The notes: a model not told the origin generated them from the sequence alone. 64,000 bases of DNA from Pelotalea chapellei (GCF_018531195.1 NZ_JAHDYS010000007.1:62001-126000); one strand, 5' to 3'. Shown: positions 54,795-64,000, numbered from the stretch's first letter. Numbers and translations: made by a program.

Positions 54795-56136
54795 TTGATT
54801 CACTCCGTAAAATAAGCTCTGCAAGCTTAGCCGAGGTTGCCACTTCGATATCCTCGGGCACCCTTTGTCCAGTGGTAAAATAAGCGACCTGCAGATTGTC
54901 TTTCATCAACAGATTAATCATGTTGCCCAGGCTTTCGCTTTCGTCAATTTTTGTAAAAACCACTTTGCTAAGCTGAAAGATACTGAACCTCTTAAGGATT
55001 TCTTCCAGCTCACGATCTTTAGTCGTAGCCGACAGACAAAGATACACCTCGATGGGAATCTTGTTCTCGAGAAAATTCTTCATCTCATCCAACTTTTCTT
55101 TATCTTTGTGGCTACGACCGGCAGTGTCGATAAAAATAAGATCACAGGCAGCATGCTTCTCGACAGCCTTCTCCAGCTCTTTTGGAGTAGAGGCAACTTC
55201 AAGTGGAATTCCCATGATGCGCGAGTAGGTTTTAAGCTGCTCAACGGCCCCGACCCTGAAGATGTCCATGGTAATCAAGGCAACTTTGTTTCCGCGGTTG
55301 AGAGCGTACATTGCCGCCAATTTTGCAGTGGTGGTTGTCTTGCCGACACCGGTAGGTCCGACCAGCGCTACTATGCGGGGAGAATTCTTACGCAGCTTGA
55401 GTGTTCCGGCAAACTTGATCAGACGACCAAACGTGTCTCCCAAACGTCCCTTGACAGTCTGATTGCCCCCCTCCACCGGCAGGGCTGCGAGCGTATCAAG
55501 AATTTTTCTGATCAGGTCGGTGGAAATGCCGCTGCGTCCCAGTTCCTGCACCAACGGAGAATCTTCGGGCAAAATATCCTTACCGGTCTGCCCCTCCCCG
55601 GCAGGTTGCGAAGCTTGCGGCCACTGCACATTTTTGACATTACCTTCCTGGCTTTTAGCCAGGGTGGTGAGCAGGAGCTTTTTAATATCTTCCAGATCGC
55701 CACGCGGAATATTCTTGAGGTTCAAACTTGAATCCTGGGATTCCGGCTGCCGTTCCGCTTTCTCTCGTTGCACCTCTGTCTGACTTTCCTCCTTGCGCGA
55801 TTCCTCCCGCCGCGCAAGTGCATCAACCTTGTCTCGCAATTCCCTGAGCTCGCGAGCCAAAGGAGCCATCATCGAGTTTTCGAGATCCTCCTTGGCAGTT
55901 CTCTCCCGCTCCGGCTTTTCACGATACTGGGTTGGTGGTGCCGCTACCGGTGGTGCCGCTTTACGGCCCGGGTCAATGGCTGCTGTTACACGGTAGACAG
56001 GTTTGCCGAAAAAACCGAAAAGACCTCCAGCTTTTTCTTTTTTTGTCGAAAGGATCATCGCATCAGGCCCGAGCTCGGCCTTGACCATGCGCAATGCTTC
56101 AGCCATGCTTGGCGATTGAAAGGTTTTAACCAACAT
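54787..56136 (-). CDS. flhF: Flagellar SRP-like GTPase FlhF
   Basis: 449 residues. N-terminal basic/variable region with charged low-complexity stretch (about 75-150, KPERERTAKED to REESRKEESQ), then the SRP GTPase NG domain: G1 VGPTGVGKTTTTAKLA, DTAGRSHKD, TKIDES. It recruits the flagellar apparatus to the pole with FlhG. Start lies inside the last codons of flhA (11 bp overlap). Confidence 0.94.
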   Translation of the reverse strand: MLVKTFQSPSMAEALRMVKAELGPDAMILSTKKEKAGGLFGFFGKPVYRVTAAIDPGRKAAPPVAAPPTQYREKPERERTAKEDLENSMMAPLARELRELRDKVDALARREESRKEESQTEVQREKAERQPESQDSSLNLKNIPRGDLEDIKKLLLTTLAKSQEGNVKNVQWPQASQPAGEGQTGKDILPEDSPLVQELGRSGISTDLIRKILDTLAALPVEGGNQTVKGRLGDTFGRLIKFAGTLKLRKNSPRIVALVGPTGVGKTTTTAKLAAMYALNRGNKVALITMDIFRVGAVEQLKTYSRIMGIPLEVASTPKELEKAVEKHAACDLIFIDTAGRSHKDKEKLDEMKNFLENKIPIEVYLCLSATTKDRELEEILKRFSIFQLSKVVFTKIDESESLGNMINLLMKDNLQVAYFTTGQRVPEDIEVATSAKLAELILRSESNE

Positions 56137-58210
56137 TTAGGCTTACCACCCCGAGTGACTGTATTTTTACATTTTGCGGAATTTCATTGTGCGACAGCAC
56201 GGCCATGTGCGGCACAAACCGTTCTATCAATTTCCTGACATGTCTCCGGATAGAAGGGGAAGCCAGCAGTACCGGCTGAGCACCAGACATGCCGAAACGA
56301 TCGGACATGGTACGTATCGCGGTTATTATCACCTGAGCCGTATTGGGCTCAATTGCAAGATAGCTGCCCTGATCGGAAGGCTGGATTGCTTCTGCAATAA
56401 TATCCTCCACATCGCGATTCAGGGTAATCAGAAAAAGAGTCTCATCCTCAAGCTTGTATTGATCCACAATAAAACGGCCCAGCCCCTGACGAACAAATTC
56501 GGTCAACACATCCGGATCCTTGGTAAGAGAAGCGTAATCGGCCAGAGTTTCCAGAATAGTGCGCATATCCCGTATGGAAACCCCTTCCTTGAGTAATCCT
56601 TTAACCACTCGCAGCACGGTTCCCAGATTAAGCTGGTTGGGGACAAGCTCTTCAACAACCTTGGGAGCCGTCAGGGCAACGTTATCCAGTAACTGTTGCA
56701 TCTCCTGCCGGCCAACCAGTTCATGGGCATGTCGTTTGATGATTTCACTGATATGAGTTGCCACCACGGTGGTGCTGTCAACGACGGTGTATCCCTTGAC
56801 CTGGGCGTCATCACGCCTGTCAGCACTTATCCAGACCGATGGCAGACCAAAAACAGGCTCTTTGGTGGTGACACCTTCAACCCCGCCCGTGACCGCTCCG
56901 GAGTCCATCGCCAGGTACTGGCCGGTTAACTCGCTTCCCCCAACCCTGGCACCGCGGATAAGCAAATTGTATTCATAAGGCTTGAGCTGAAGATTGTCAT
57001 GAATATGAATAGGGGGAACGACAAATCCCAGCTTCTGGGCATACTGACGGCGGATGGAGCGGATACGCTCCAGCAGTTCTCCATCCTGGGAGGCATCGAC
57101 CATCGGTACAAGACCGTAACCAACTTCGAGTTCAAGAACATCCAGAGGCCGGATATCGGAGGCTTGGTCAATAGAGTCGCTGGCAGCGGCCTCTTCCGGA
57201 AGTGCCATTTCCTCAACTACCTGGGCTTTTTCACGTGCCATCTTGCCAGCCATGAAAGATGTTCCGGCCAGTAGTAGAAAAGCGAAATGTGGCAAACCGG
57301 GAATCAGGGCAAAAAGGAACATGACTCCGGAAGTCACGTAAAACGCCTTGGGGTAGTTCAGGAACTGTCCCGTGATTTCATTGCCAAAGTTGTCTTCATC
57401 AGCCGAACGGGTAACGATCACGCCGGCAGCAGTTGAGATGATCAGGGCAGGAATCTGTGCAACCAGCCCTTCCCCGATTGTAAGCAGGGTGTAATTGGTA
57501 AGGGCGGTTTGTATCGGCATCCCCTGCTGAAAAACACCGATGATCAGGCCACCGAAAATATTGATCAGCACGATCATGATGCCGGCAACGGCATCCCCTC
57601 GAACGAATTTGCTGGCACCGTCCATGGAACCGTAAAAATCTGCCTCCCGCGCGATCTTCAAACGACGGGCGCGGGCATCTTTTTCCGTAATCAACCCGGA
57701 GGACAAATCGGCATCTATGGCCATCTGCTTGCCAGGCATGGCATCCAGGGTAAAACGTGCCGTCACCTCGGCAACCCTTCCGGCACCTTTGGTAATAACT
57801 ACAAAATTGATCACAACAAGAATCAAAAAGATAACAGCGCCGACGACGTAGTTTCCACCAACCACGAATTGCCCAAAAGCTTTTATGACAGCGCCGGCTG
57901 CCTCAACACCTTCACTGCCATGCATCAGGATCAAGCGAGTGGAGGCGATGTTGAGTGCCAACCGGAACAGGGTGGTTACCAGCAAAACAGAGGGAAATAT
58001 TGAAAAATCAAGAGGATGCTGGGTATAGAGACACACCAGCAGGATCAGAAGTGCAGTGGTTATATTTGCAGCCAGGAAAACATCCAGCAGAAATGCAGGC
58101 AGCGGAATAATCATGAGCGACAGCACTCCGATCAGAGCGATCGCAACGTAGATATCGGAGTTCTTGCGAAGTCCTTTTAATTCAATTGCCTGAACAGTTC
58201 CGTTTGCCAT
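56126..58210 (-). CDS. flhA: Flagellar type III export gate protein FlhA
   Basis: About 694 residues from ATG 58210 (AGGAAAA upstream). Eight membrane helices in the N-terminal half with the FHIPEP signature region (GAGRVAEVTARFTLDAMPGKQMAIDADLSSG, in outline), and a large cytoplasmic domain. It forms the ring of the export gate and receives chaperone-substrate complexes. Separated from flhB by 262 bp. Confidence 0.95.
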   Translation of the reverse strand: MANGTVQAIELKGLRKNSDIYVAIALIGVLSLMIIPLPAFLLDVFLAANITTALLILLVCLYTQHPLDFSIFPSVLLVTTLFRLALNIASTRLILMHGSEGVEAAGAVIKAFGQFVVGGNYVVGAVIFLILVVINFVVITKGAGRVAEVTARFTLDAMPGKQMAIDADLSSGLITEKDARARRLKIAREADFYGSMDGASKFVRGDAVAGIMIVLINIFGGLIIGVFQQGMPIQTALTNYTLLTIGEGLVAQIPALIISTAAGVIVTRSADEDNFGNEITGQFLNYPKAFYVTSGVMFLFALIPGLPHFAFLLLAGTSFMAGKMAREKAQVVEEMALPEEAAASDSIDQASDIRPLDVLELEVGYGLVPMVDASQDGELLERIRSIRRQYAQKLGFVVPPIHIHDNLQLKPYEYNLLIRGARVGGSELTGQYLAMDSGAVTGGVEGVTTKEPVFGLPSVWISADRRDDAQVKGYTVVDSTTVVATHISEIIKRHAHELVGRQEMQQLLDNVALTAPKVVEELVPNQLNLGTVLRVVKGLLKEGVSIRDMRTILETLADYASLTKDPDVLTEFVRQGLGRFIVDQYKLEDETLFLITLNRDVEDIIAEAIQPSDQGSYLAIEPNTAQVIITAIRTMSDRFGMSGAQPVLLASPSIRRHVRKLIERFVPHMAVLSHNEIPQNVKIQSLGVVSLNVG

Positions 58211-58264
58211 TATTTTCCTGAAGAAGTGATCGACATTAAAATCCAAGCGTTACATGCACATTTG

Positions 58265-58282
58265 ATGCCCTTGCTTTGCCAA
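58265..58282 (-). promoter_or_regulatory. Weak candidate sigma-54 promoter before flhA
   Basis: Minus strand TTTGGCAAAGCAAGGGCATC has GG and GC 10 nt apart but a poor -12 element. It lies in the unusual 262 bp flhB-flhA gap, which has no ORF and no repeat of the families seen elsewhere. Confidence 0.35.
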
Positions 58283-58472
58283 ACAACAACGCTAACAGCA
58301 ATATGGGATCTTGGGCCGAAAGTACTTTCGCTGATGCCAACCAAGCGGCGTCATCAAACAGAATATGAAGCTGCAGACAAAGTTTTGATTCTTATAATTT
58401 CCAAAGTCTCAAGCAGTTTAAGCTCACGCTGCACGTCAAACAGTTGAACGAGTCACCATTTTGACTTTAACT

Positions 58473-59543
58473 TCATACCTTGCCTTTGAGGCGATACACA
58501 TAGGCCAGGATTTCTGCGACAGCTGAATAGAGTGATTCCGGAATAGCCTCATTCTCCTCAACCTGCTCATACAATTCGCGGGCAAGGAAACGGTTTTCAA
58601 CCAGAGTGACCTGGTGTTCCTTCGCAATTTTTTTAATGGCCTGGGCCATGACATCCATGCCTTTTGCAATTACGACTGGCGCAACCATCCGCTCCCGATC
58701 GTATTTAAGGGCAATCGCAAAATGGGTCGGGTTAGTAATAACCACATCAGCAGTAGGGATAATCTTGGTCATGCGCCTACGAGCCATCTGAAACTGCATC
58801 TTCTTGATCTGACCTTTTATTTCCGGATTCTCCTGTTCCTTGTTTTCATCCTTTACCTCCTGCTTGGTCATCTTCAATTTCTCGATGTAGCTCCACTTGA
58901 CATACATCAGGTCCAAGACTGCAATGATCAACATTACACCACAAGTGTGCATCACGATCTTAAAAGCAACATGTCCCATGTAATCGACAATGGCAACAAT
59001 GCTGGCTTCCGCAATAAAAGTTATGTTCTGAACTTCATCACGCAACACCCGGTAAGAAATAAAACCGATCACCAGCAGTTTGAGACAAGATTTGAACATC
59101 TCAACAAGTGAATCCTTGTTGAACATGCGCCTAAACCCGTTGAGCGGGTTCAGTTTGCTGAACTTGAAAGAAAGTCGCTGCCAGCGAAAATCGAAGCGCC
59201 CCCCATCCTGAACCGCGTTGGAAGTGATTGAAGTGGCAATGATGGTAACAACCAGGGGTGCCAGCACCATTACGATGACCTGAAATGTTTTTAGCAGCAG
59301 GTTGTAGACCTTCTGCTCGGTCAAATCAGGACTGCCGGCAGAAGAGAGAATCTCTGTGCTGTGCCTGGAGATGGTGGTCACCATGTAGCTGCCGAACAGA
59401 TACAGACATATCATGCCGCTCAGCAGAGTAACGGTGGAAGTCATCAGCATGCTGGTGGGGGGGGCTCCGTCTTCACGAGCCTTTTCCAGACGTTTTCCGG
59501 TGGGCTGTTCGGTCTTGGAATGTTTATCTTCATCTCCTGCCAA
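58473..59543 (-). CDS. flhB: Flagellar export switch protein FlhB
   Basis: 356 residues. N-terminal EDKHSKTEQPTGKRLEKAREDG, four membrane helices, and the self-cleaving NPTH site in ADVVITNPTHFAIALKYD. It switches export from rod/hook to filament substrates. Follows fliR by 4 bp. Confidence 0.96.
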   Translation of the reverse strand: MAGDEDKHSKTEQPTGKRLEKAREDGAPPTSMLMTSTVTLLSGMICLYLFGSYMVTTISRHSTEILSSAGSPDLTEQKVYNLLLKTFQVIVMVLAPLVVTIIATSITSNAVQDGGRFDFRWQRLSFKFSKLNPLNGFRRMFNKDSLVEMFKSCLKLLVIGFISYRVLRDEVQNITFIAEASIVAIVDYMGHVAFKIVMHTCGVMLIIAVLDLMYVKWSYIEKLKMTKQEVKDENKEQENPEIKGQIKKMQFQMARRRMTKIIPTADVVITNPTHFAIALKYDRERMVAPVVIAKGMDVMAQAIKKIAKEHQVTLVENRFLARELYEQVEENEAIPESLYSAVAEILAYVYRLKGKV

Positions 59544-59547
59544 AGGT

Positions 59548-60342
59548 CTATCCCCCCTTTGCCATCAGATGGAACATGGTCTCAATCTGCCCTTTCACTG
59601 ATCCGAATGAGACCTCCAGAACGTGAAAGAACATTGTCAGTGTCAGCCCGAGCACAATAAAGCCGATGCCAATGTTTAGCGGCATGCTCACCATGAAGAT
59701 GTTCATTTGCGGAAAGGCGCGGGCCATGATTCCAAGAGTAATGCTGGTCAGAAGCAGGGCGACCATGACCGGAGCGGCCAACCTGACGCCAAGAATCATG
59801 ATGTCGGCGGTTTTCATAGTGAGGAAGTTTATGATCTCCCCATTGAGATGCCATGCCCCCAGTGGAATGATACGAAAGCTGTCCACAATAGTGCGGATGA
59901 AGAGATGATGGATGTTCATGGAGAGGAAAAGCAGGGTGGCCAGCAGAGTCTGCATGACGGACATGATCTGGGTCTGGCTGCCCAGAGAGGGATCAATGAT
60001 CGATGACATGGTAAAACCCATCTGCACACCGATGATCTGACCACTGAATTCAACTGCCGAAAAGATAATTTTAGTGATAAATGAAAGCGTCAGGCCGATC
60101 ATGATTTCTCGTCCCGCCAGCAGGCCGAGAGTAAAACCATCAGTCGGCATTTCTGGCGGAGTAATATTCAGGGCCGGATAGCAGGTGAGAGTGATCATGA
60201 CCGTTACGACCACTTTGATGCGCATGGGAAGGGTTCGGCCGCCGAAAACCGGCAAAGCGGCGAAGATGCCGGCAACTCTACTAAGAACAAGGGCAAAAAG
60301 AATAACTTCCCGCGGGGTGGGGAAAGGGAGCAGCGGGAACAT
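59548..60342 (-). CDS. fliR: Flagellar export protein FliR
   Basis: 264 residues with about six membrane helices. Typical segments: LSRVAGIFAALPVFGGRTLPMRIKVVVTVMI and AGREIMIGLTLSFITKIIFSAVEFSGQIIGVQMGF (in outline). Part of the FliPQR gate complex. 4 bp before flhB. Confidence 0.94.
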   Translation of the reverse strand: MFPLLPFPTPREVILFALVLSRVAGIFAALPVFGGRTLPMRIKVVVTVMITLTCYPALNITPPEMPTDGFTLGLLAGREIMIGLTLSFITKIIFSAVEFSGQIIGVQMGFTMSSIIDPSLGSQTQIMSVMQTLLATLLFLSMNIHHLFIRTIVDSFRIIPLGAWHLNGEIINFLTMKTADIMILGVRLAAPVMVALLLTSITLGIMARAFPQMNIFMVSMPLNIGIGFIVLGLTLTMFFHVLEVSFGSVKGQIETMFHLMAKGG

Positions 60343-60346
60343 TGCT

Positions 60347-60616
60347 TCAGCGTCTCATGGTTTCAATGAAGGAATAAATTTCACGCGTGAAGTCGCTCAT
60401 ATAGGTCATCATCCACGGGAAAAAAATAATCATTGCCACCATAACGGCAATGATTTTGGGGGCAAAAGCCAGGGTTGCTTCATTAATTGAGGTAACCGCC
60501 TGAAAGATGCTGATCAGCAATCCAATAACCAGACTGAAAATCAACAATGGTGCAGACAACAGCAGAGTTGCTTCAAAACTGCGACGTGCCAATTGTACAA
60601 CGAGTTCGGGAGTCAT
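60347..60616 (-). CDS. fliQ: Flagellar export protein FliQ
   Basis: 89 residues from ATG 60616 (CGGAGA upstream), two membrane helices. MTPELVVQLARRSFEATLLLSAPLL and ISIFQAVTSINEATLAFAPKI are typical. Gate subunit with FliP and FliR; the longer upstream frame overlaps fliP and is not used. Confidence 0.94.
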   Translation of the reverse strand: MTPELVVQLARRSFEATLLLSAPLLIFSLVIGLLISIFQAVTSINEATLAFAPKIIAVMVAMIIFFPWMMTYMSDFTREIYSFIETMRR

Positions 60617-60630
60617 TTTTTCTCCGTGCC

Positions 60631-61395
60631 TTATCCAAAGCTCTTGACGAGCGATGAAATTATCAGTCCCCACCCATCGACCAGAACAAACAACAAAATT
60701 TTAAATGGCAATGAAATCATTACTGGTGGAAGCATCATCATGCCCATGGACATGAGTACCGATGCCACCACCATATCAACTACGATAAAGGGAATATAGA
60801 CAAGAAAACCGATCTGAAAAGCGGTGCGCAGTTCCGATATCATAAAGGCCGGAATGACCGTGAGTGTTGGAATATCATTGGCATTTTTAGGGCGTGGCAA
60901 CTTGGATAATGTGACAAACAGCGCCAGATCTTTTTCCCGCGTCTGGGAAAGCATGAATTTTCTGACCGGTTGAACAGCGCGATCCATTGCCTGCTGCTGA
61001 GATATCTGCTGCGCCTTCCAAGGTTGATAGGCTTCGCGGTCGATCTGCTGCCATACCGGACTCATGATGAAAAAGGTCAGAAACATTGACAAGGCCAGAA
61101 TGACCTGATTGGAAGGGGCCTGCTGTGTGCCCATGGCGGTGCGCAAAAACGAGAGCACCACCACAATTCGAGTAAAGGAAGTGGTCATGATCAGCAGGCC
61201 GGGCGCCAGAGTCAGGATGGTGAGCAGGAAAAATATCTGAATGGTTGTGGCGACCTCGCCCGGCTTTGTGGCGGTACCAACTCCGATATTTACTGAAGGT
61301 AGCGGCAGCGGCTCGGCCAAAACTCCCGTCGCGGTCAAAACAACCAGGGTCAGTGCACTGAAAAATAACCACTTGTATTGAGATACCAGCCGCAT
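60631..61395 (-). CDS. fliP: Flagellar export protein FliP
   Basis: About 254 residues from ATG 61395, 1 bp after the fliO stop. Cleavable-looking leader (LVVLTATGVLAEPLPLP), four membrane helices and the family signature (LTLAPGLLIMTTSFTRIVVVLSFLR, in part; PAFMISELRTAFQIGFLVYIPF). Core of the export gate. Confidence 0.95.
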   Translation of the reverse strand: MRLVSQYKWLFFSALTLVVLTATGVLAEPLPLPSVNIGVGTATKPGEVATTIQIFFLLTILTLAPGLLIMTTSFTRIVVVLSFLRTAMGTQQAPSNQVILALSMFLTFFIMSPVWQQIDREAYQPWKAQQISQQQAMDRAVQPVRKFMLSQTREKDLALFVTLSKLPRPKNANDIPTLTVIPAFMISELRTAFQIGFLVYIPFIVVDMVVASVLMSMGMMMLPPVMISLPFKILLFVLVDGWGLIISSLVKSFG

Positions 61396-61396
61396 A

Positions 61397-61822
61397 TCAG
61401 CTTCTCCACTTCTTACCAGCTCCGCGCAACAGGCCGGAGAGGCCAAACCGCGCGTTACCGGGTTCTTCGATAACTTCAATGTCTTCAATGACATTTACTT
61501 GTTTTAACAGAGAAATCCCCTCCTCCGAACTTGCCAGCAGGAGGTACTCGCCTCCAACCTCTACCAATAACAATGCCTTTTTGGGAGCAATATGTCGGGT
61601 TTCGACCAGACGAATGTGACGCGAGGTCATCCCCGTCACTGCACCTCCACTTACCAGCTTGCCGGAGAAATATTTGGCAAGCAAAATAAGCCCGATAACT
61701 ATTGAAAGTGCGGCGACCATCTGTATGAAGCTGGATATAAAACTGAATTCCTGTCGGGGAGGTACTTCGGCACAGGCTAATGTTGGCAGGATAAGTAGTA
61801 GTGCGAGGACCGCACCTTTCAC
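61397..61822 (-). CDS. fliO: Flagellar assembly protein FliO
   Basis: 141 residues. Signal-like N terminus (LALLLILPTLACA), one membrane helix (FIQMVAALSIVIGLILLAKYF) and a short cytoplasmic domain RHIRLVETRHIAPKKALLLVEVGGEYLLLASSE (in outline). It assists FliP assembly. Overlaps fliN end by 4 bp (ATGA). Confidence 0.9.
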   Translation of the reverse strand: MKGAVLALLLILPTLACAEVPPRQEFSFISSFIQMVAALSIVIGLILLAKYFSGKLVSGGAVTGMTSRHIRLVETRHIAPKKALLLVEVGGEYLLLASSEEGISLLKQVNVIEDIEVIEEPGNARFGLSGLLRGAGKKWRS

Positions 61823-62118
61823 AAAATCTTCTCCACCCGCTCATTTGGTGTGACGATATCGACAAGGCGAACCCCGAACTTCTCGTTCACCACCACCGCT
61901 TCACCCCGGGCAACCAGTTTTGAATTCACAAAAATATCAAGTGGTTCGCCAGCCAGCTTTGTTAGCTCCACCACCGCACCCTGATTTAACTGCAGTACAT
62001 CCTTGACCAGCATCTTTGTTCTTCCCAGTTCCACGGTAACCTGGAGTGGGATATCAAGGATGAAGTCGAGGTTCTTCTTATCAAGGTCCATATCCTTTGT
62101 TTCGGGTTTGTCGCTCAA
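61819..62118 (-). CDS. fliN: Flagellar motor switch protein FliN
   Basis: 99 residues. SpoA-type domain: DIPLQVTVELGRTKMLVKDVLQLNQGAVVELTKLAGEPLDIFVN (in outline) and VVNEKFGVRLVDIVTPNERV. Bottom part of the C-ring and docking for export proteins. Overlaps fliM by 4 bp. Confidence 0.95.
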   Translation of the reverse strand: MSDKPETKDMDLDKKNLDFILDIPLQVTVELGRTKMLVKDVLQLNQGAVVELTKLAGEPLDIFVNSKLVARGEAVVVNEKFGVRLVDIVTPNERVEKIL

Positions 62119-63101
62119 TTCTGCCCCCTGTTACCGGTGTTTATTGCGCTGATTTGTACAGCTTTGTTTCCATGTCGTATCCCGGGAACCCCTGAATATT
62201 TCAGCACCCCTCCAACCTTGACCTGCAGTTCGCTGCTGCATGGTTTGTCGAGCATGACCGTATCTCCAGGGGATAAATCAAGCAGTTCCTTCAGGGTGAT
62301 ACTCGCGTTACCCATTTCGACCGACAGTTCCATCGGCGTTTCCAATAAACCGGAGGATAGCCGCGAGGACCACTGGGGATCTATCGCCATCAGATCAAAC
62401 TGCATTCCTGCCTTCAGTTTTTCCCTGATGGGATCGATAGTCATATAAGGAACGGCAAAGACAATGTTGCCGGTGATGTCCTCTATCTGAATTTTCAGCG
62501 ACATGGTCACGATCTGATATTCAGGAGGAACAATGTTGACCAGACGGGGGTTCATCTCCATACGCAACAGATTCATATGCGTCGAGTATAGAGGCGCCCA
62601 CGCCTTCTCAAGGTCAAGCAGTATGTCCCTGGCTATCCGCTCAACAAGCCGCAGCTCAATTGATGTAAACATCCGGTTGGCCATGGAGACCTTGCTGGTT
62701 CCGGTGCCCCCCAGGAGAGTGTCAACAAGACAGAGAACCAGGGAACTGTCAAAAGAGAGCAGCGCAGCTCCTTTTAGCGGCTCGATCTTGAAAATTGCCA
62801 TACACACTGGCGATGGAAGCGTCTGGAGAAAATCGTCAAACTTGTAGGACCGTGCCCCCACTTTTTTAATGTCAACCACCTTGCGCAGGCGGTTGGAGAG
62901 GTTGACCCGGCTGTAGCGTATAAAGCTGTCATAGATAATGTCGAGGTTGGGGACAAAACCTTTGTGAGACTCGGTGTTGAAGAGGTCGTATGTAACGGCG
63001 CTTCCCTCGGTCTTGGCAAGTTCCTTTTCAGGTTCTATACGACCATCGAAAACGGCATTGAGTAGCGCCTCAATCTCAGCTTTTGAAAGAATTTTTTCCA
63101 T
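62115..63101 (-). CDS. fliM: Flagellar motor switch protein FliM
   Basis: 328 residues. N-terminal ILSKAEIEALLNAV (the CheY-P-binding type segment), middle domain with GAALLSFDSSLVLCLVDTLLGGTG, and C-terminal SpoA domain. It transmits CheY-P binding to rotor direction. Preceded by fliL at 15 bp. Confidence 0.96.
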   Translation of the reverse strand: MEKILSKAEIEALLNAVFDGRIEPEKELAKTEGSAVTYDLFNTESHKGFVPNLDIIYDSFIRYSRVNLSNRLRKVVDIKKVGARSYKFDDFLQTLPSPVCMAIFKIEPLKGAALLSFDSSLVLCLVDTLLGGTGTSKVSMANRMFTSIELRLVERIARDILLDLEKAWAPLYSTHMNLLRMEMNPRLVNIVPPEYQIVTMSLKIQIEDITGNIVFAVPYMTIDPIREKLKAGMQFDLMAIDPQWSSRLSSGLLETPMELSVEMGNASITLKELLDLSPGDTVMLDKPCSSELQVKVGGVLKYSGVPGIRHGNKAVQISAINTGNRGQN

Positions 63102-63116
63102 GGTACCCCGGATTTA

Positions 63117-63671
63117 TTACTGGACCACGAAATCGGTAAAATATACCTTGGCTATTTTGCCAGGGGGGATGATCTTATTGATTGATGCCAGGATCTCATC
63201 CTTAAGTTGATTCTTGCCCTGAACATCCTGGATGTCCTGCAAGGTCTTGGTGCTCAGCAGAACAAGAATGGTGTCCCTGATGGGCGCCAGACGTGCATCA
63301 AGATCGGCCTTCACCGCCGGTGAAGCCATTTCAATTTCAACCTTTACCTTCAGGTATCGAAGTTCCTGTCCATCATAAATATTGACAATGAATGGTTCAA
63401 GCGCGAACATGTTTGCTGCAGCGTTAGCCGCACCCTCTTTACCACCACCATGGCCACCATCTTTAGGAGCTTCGGCTGCCCCATGCCCCTCAGCCTTGGC
63501 CTCGGTTTTGGTACCCTCACCTTCCTTCTCTTTTTTGTCACCTTTTCCCATCATCATGAATACCACGAGTCCAAGAATGACAGCCACGGCCACACCAGCA
63601 CCGATGATAATGAACATCTTCTTTTTGCCGCCTTCTCCTTCAACTTCAGGAGCCTGATCTTCCTTGGCCAT
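63117..63671 (-). CDS. fliL: Flagellar basal body-associated protein FliL
   Basis: 184 residues. Short cytoplasmic start, one membrane helix (MFIIIGAGVAVAVILGLVVFMMMG), a Lys/Glu/Gly-rich linker of about 45 residues, and the periplasmic FliL domain (LEPFIVNIYDGQELRYLKVKVEIE; TLQDIQDVQGKNQLKDEILASINK). It supports stator function. CGGAGGAC precedes the ATG. Separated from flgE by a terminator. Confidence 0.93.
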   Translation of the reverse strand: MAKEDQAPEVEGEGGKKKMFIIIGAGVAVAVILGLVVFMMMGKGDKKEKEGEGTKTEAKAEGHGAAEAPKDGGHGGGKEGAANAAANMFALEPFIVNIYDGQELRYLKVKVEIEMASPAVKADLDARLAPIRDTILVLLSTKTLQDIQDVQGKNQLKDEILASINKIIPPGKIAKVYFTDFVVQ

Positions 63672-63760
63672 AGTGTCCTCCGTACAATGAAATGAAGAGA
63701 TGATATTTAAAAAGGTACTCGAAAAATGTAAAACTAAAGCGAGGTATTTGCAACTAATTA

Positions 63761-63800
63761 AAAAACTGCGGAGGCCGCCACGCTGGTAACAGACCTCCGC
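63761..63800 (-). terminator. Terminator after flgE
   Basis: Minus strand GCGGAGG, 19 nt loop, CCTCCGC, then AGTTTTTTAATT. 7 bp stem with good T-tract. It separates flgE from the fliL unit. Confidence 0.65.
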
Positions 63801-63820
63801 CGACTACCTGCTATAAGCTG

Positions 63821-64000
63821 TTACCGCTTGAGGTTCAAAACTTCCTGGGTCATTTCATCCGCTGTGGTAATGGTCTTGGAGTTGGCGGAATAAGCCCGCT
63901 GGGTCAGGATCATCTTGACGAATTGAGCCGCCATGTCCACATTGCTCTGCTCAAGGGAGTTGGTGTAAATCTTTTCGCTGCTGCCATTGGCCGAATTGCC
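63821..64000 (-). CDS. flgE: Flagellar hook protein FlgE, C-terminal part (5' end outside window)
   Basis: 59 residues before the stop TAA at 63821: [45 protein letters not shown] (in outline), the rod/hook C-terminal motif. Position upstream of fliL fits the hook protein FlgE; another hook-basal body protein is less likely. Confidence 0.82.
   Translation of the reverse strand, partial: GNSANGSSEKIYTNSLEQSNVDMAAQFVKMILTQRAYSANSKTITTADEMTQEVLNLKR

Overview
The window comes from a Gram-negative, diazotrophic, flagellated deltaproteobacterium, most likely a member of the Geobacteraceae (Geobacter, Pelobacter or Trichlorobacter type). This is inferred from four things: a fused nifE-nifN gene, an ANTAR-type nif antiterminator with terminator-bearing nif leaders, an EtfAB plus membrane FeS oxidoreductase (EMO) block, and flagellar gene order. 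No rRNA, tRNA, CRISPR array or transposase was seen.

Layout. 1-6.7 kb: a rhomboid protease (cut by the window edge), a hybrid histidine kinase without a sensor domain, and an etfB-etfA-EMO operon that should feed acyl-CoA dehydrogenase electrons to menaquinone. 7-37 kb: a nitrogen-fixation island. It holds gdhA, then a nifEN-nifX-ferredoxin-nifX-like-draT operon, a perR-katA-rubrerythrin peroxide-defence block, nifHDK, a molybdate operon (modG-A-B-C), a macro-domain protein with a small unknown partner, a sigma-54 response regulator, a chemoreceptor block (NHLP-like small protein, degenerate receiver, two MCPs, CheW), a nifB-GNAT-nifV-HTH/Cys-tail operon, draG and the ANTAR regulator (GnfR type). 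37-45.5 kb: Fic protein, UvrD/PcrA helicase, a CPA2 antiporter with a DUF3124 protein, and a MATE exporter. 45.5-64 kb: one long flagellar block on the minus strand running from flgE (cut by the edge) through fliLMNOPQR, flhBAFG and fliA to flgFGAHIJNKL.

How the nif genes work together. nifEN, nifH and nifB each have a -24/-12 promoter of the form TTGGC(A/G)-N6-ATGCTA. Each is followed, in the untranslated leader, by a strong intrinsic terminator preceded by a shared GGCAA(A/C)G block. With the ANTAR protein encoded at 36.6 kb, this indicates two-step control: sigma-54 initiation, then antitermination in the leader. DraT and DraG give a third, post-translational layer on NifH. ModGABC supplies molybdate, and NifB, NifEN, NifX and NifV build FeMo-co.

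The window is also rich in short palindromic repeats of at least six families. One family of about 120 bp forms the spacers after nifH, nifD and nifK. A C/G-rich family sits inside the nifEN reading frame. A longer variant of the first family occurs as direct repeats flanking the antiporter-DUF3124 pair. These repeats, the NHLP-like protein in the chemotaxis block, the macro-domain pair and the small Cys-tailed protein after nifV are the least explained parts of the window.
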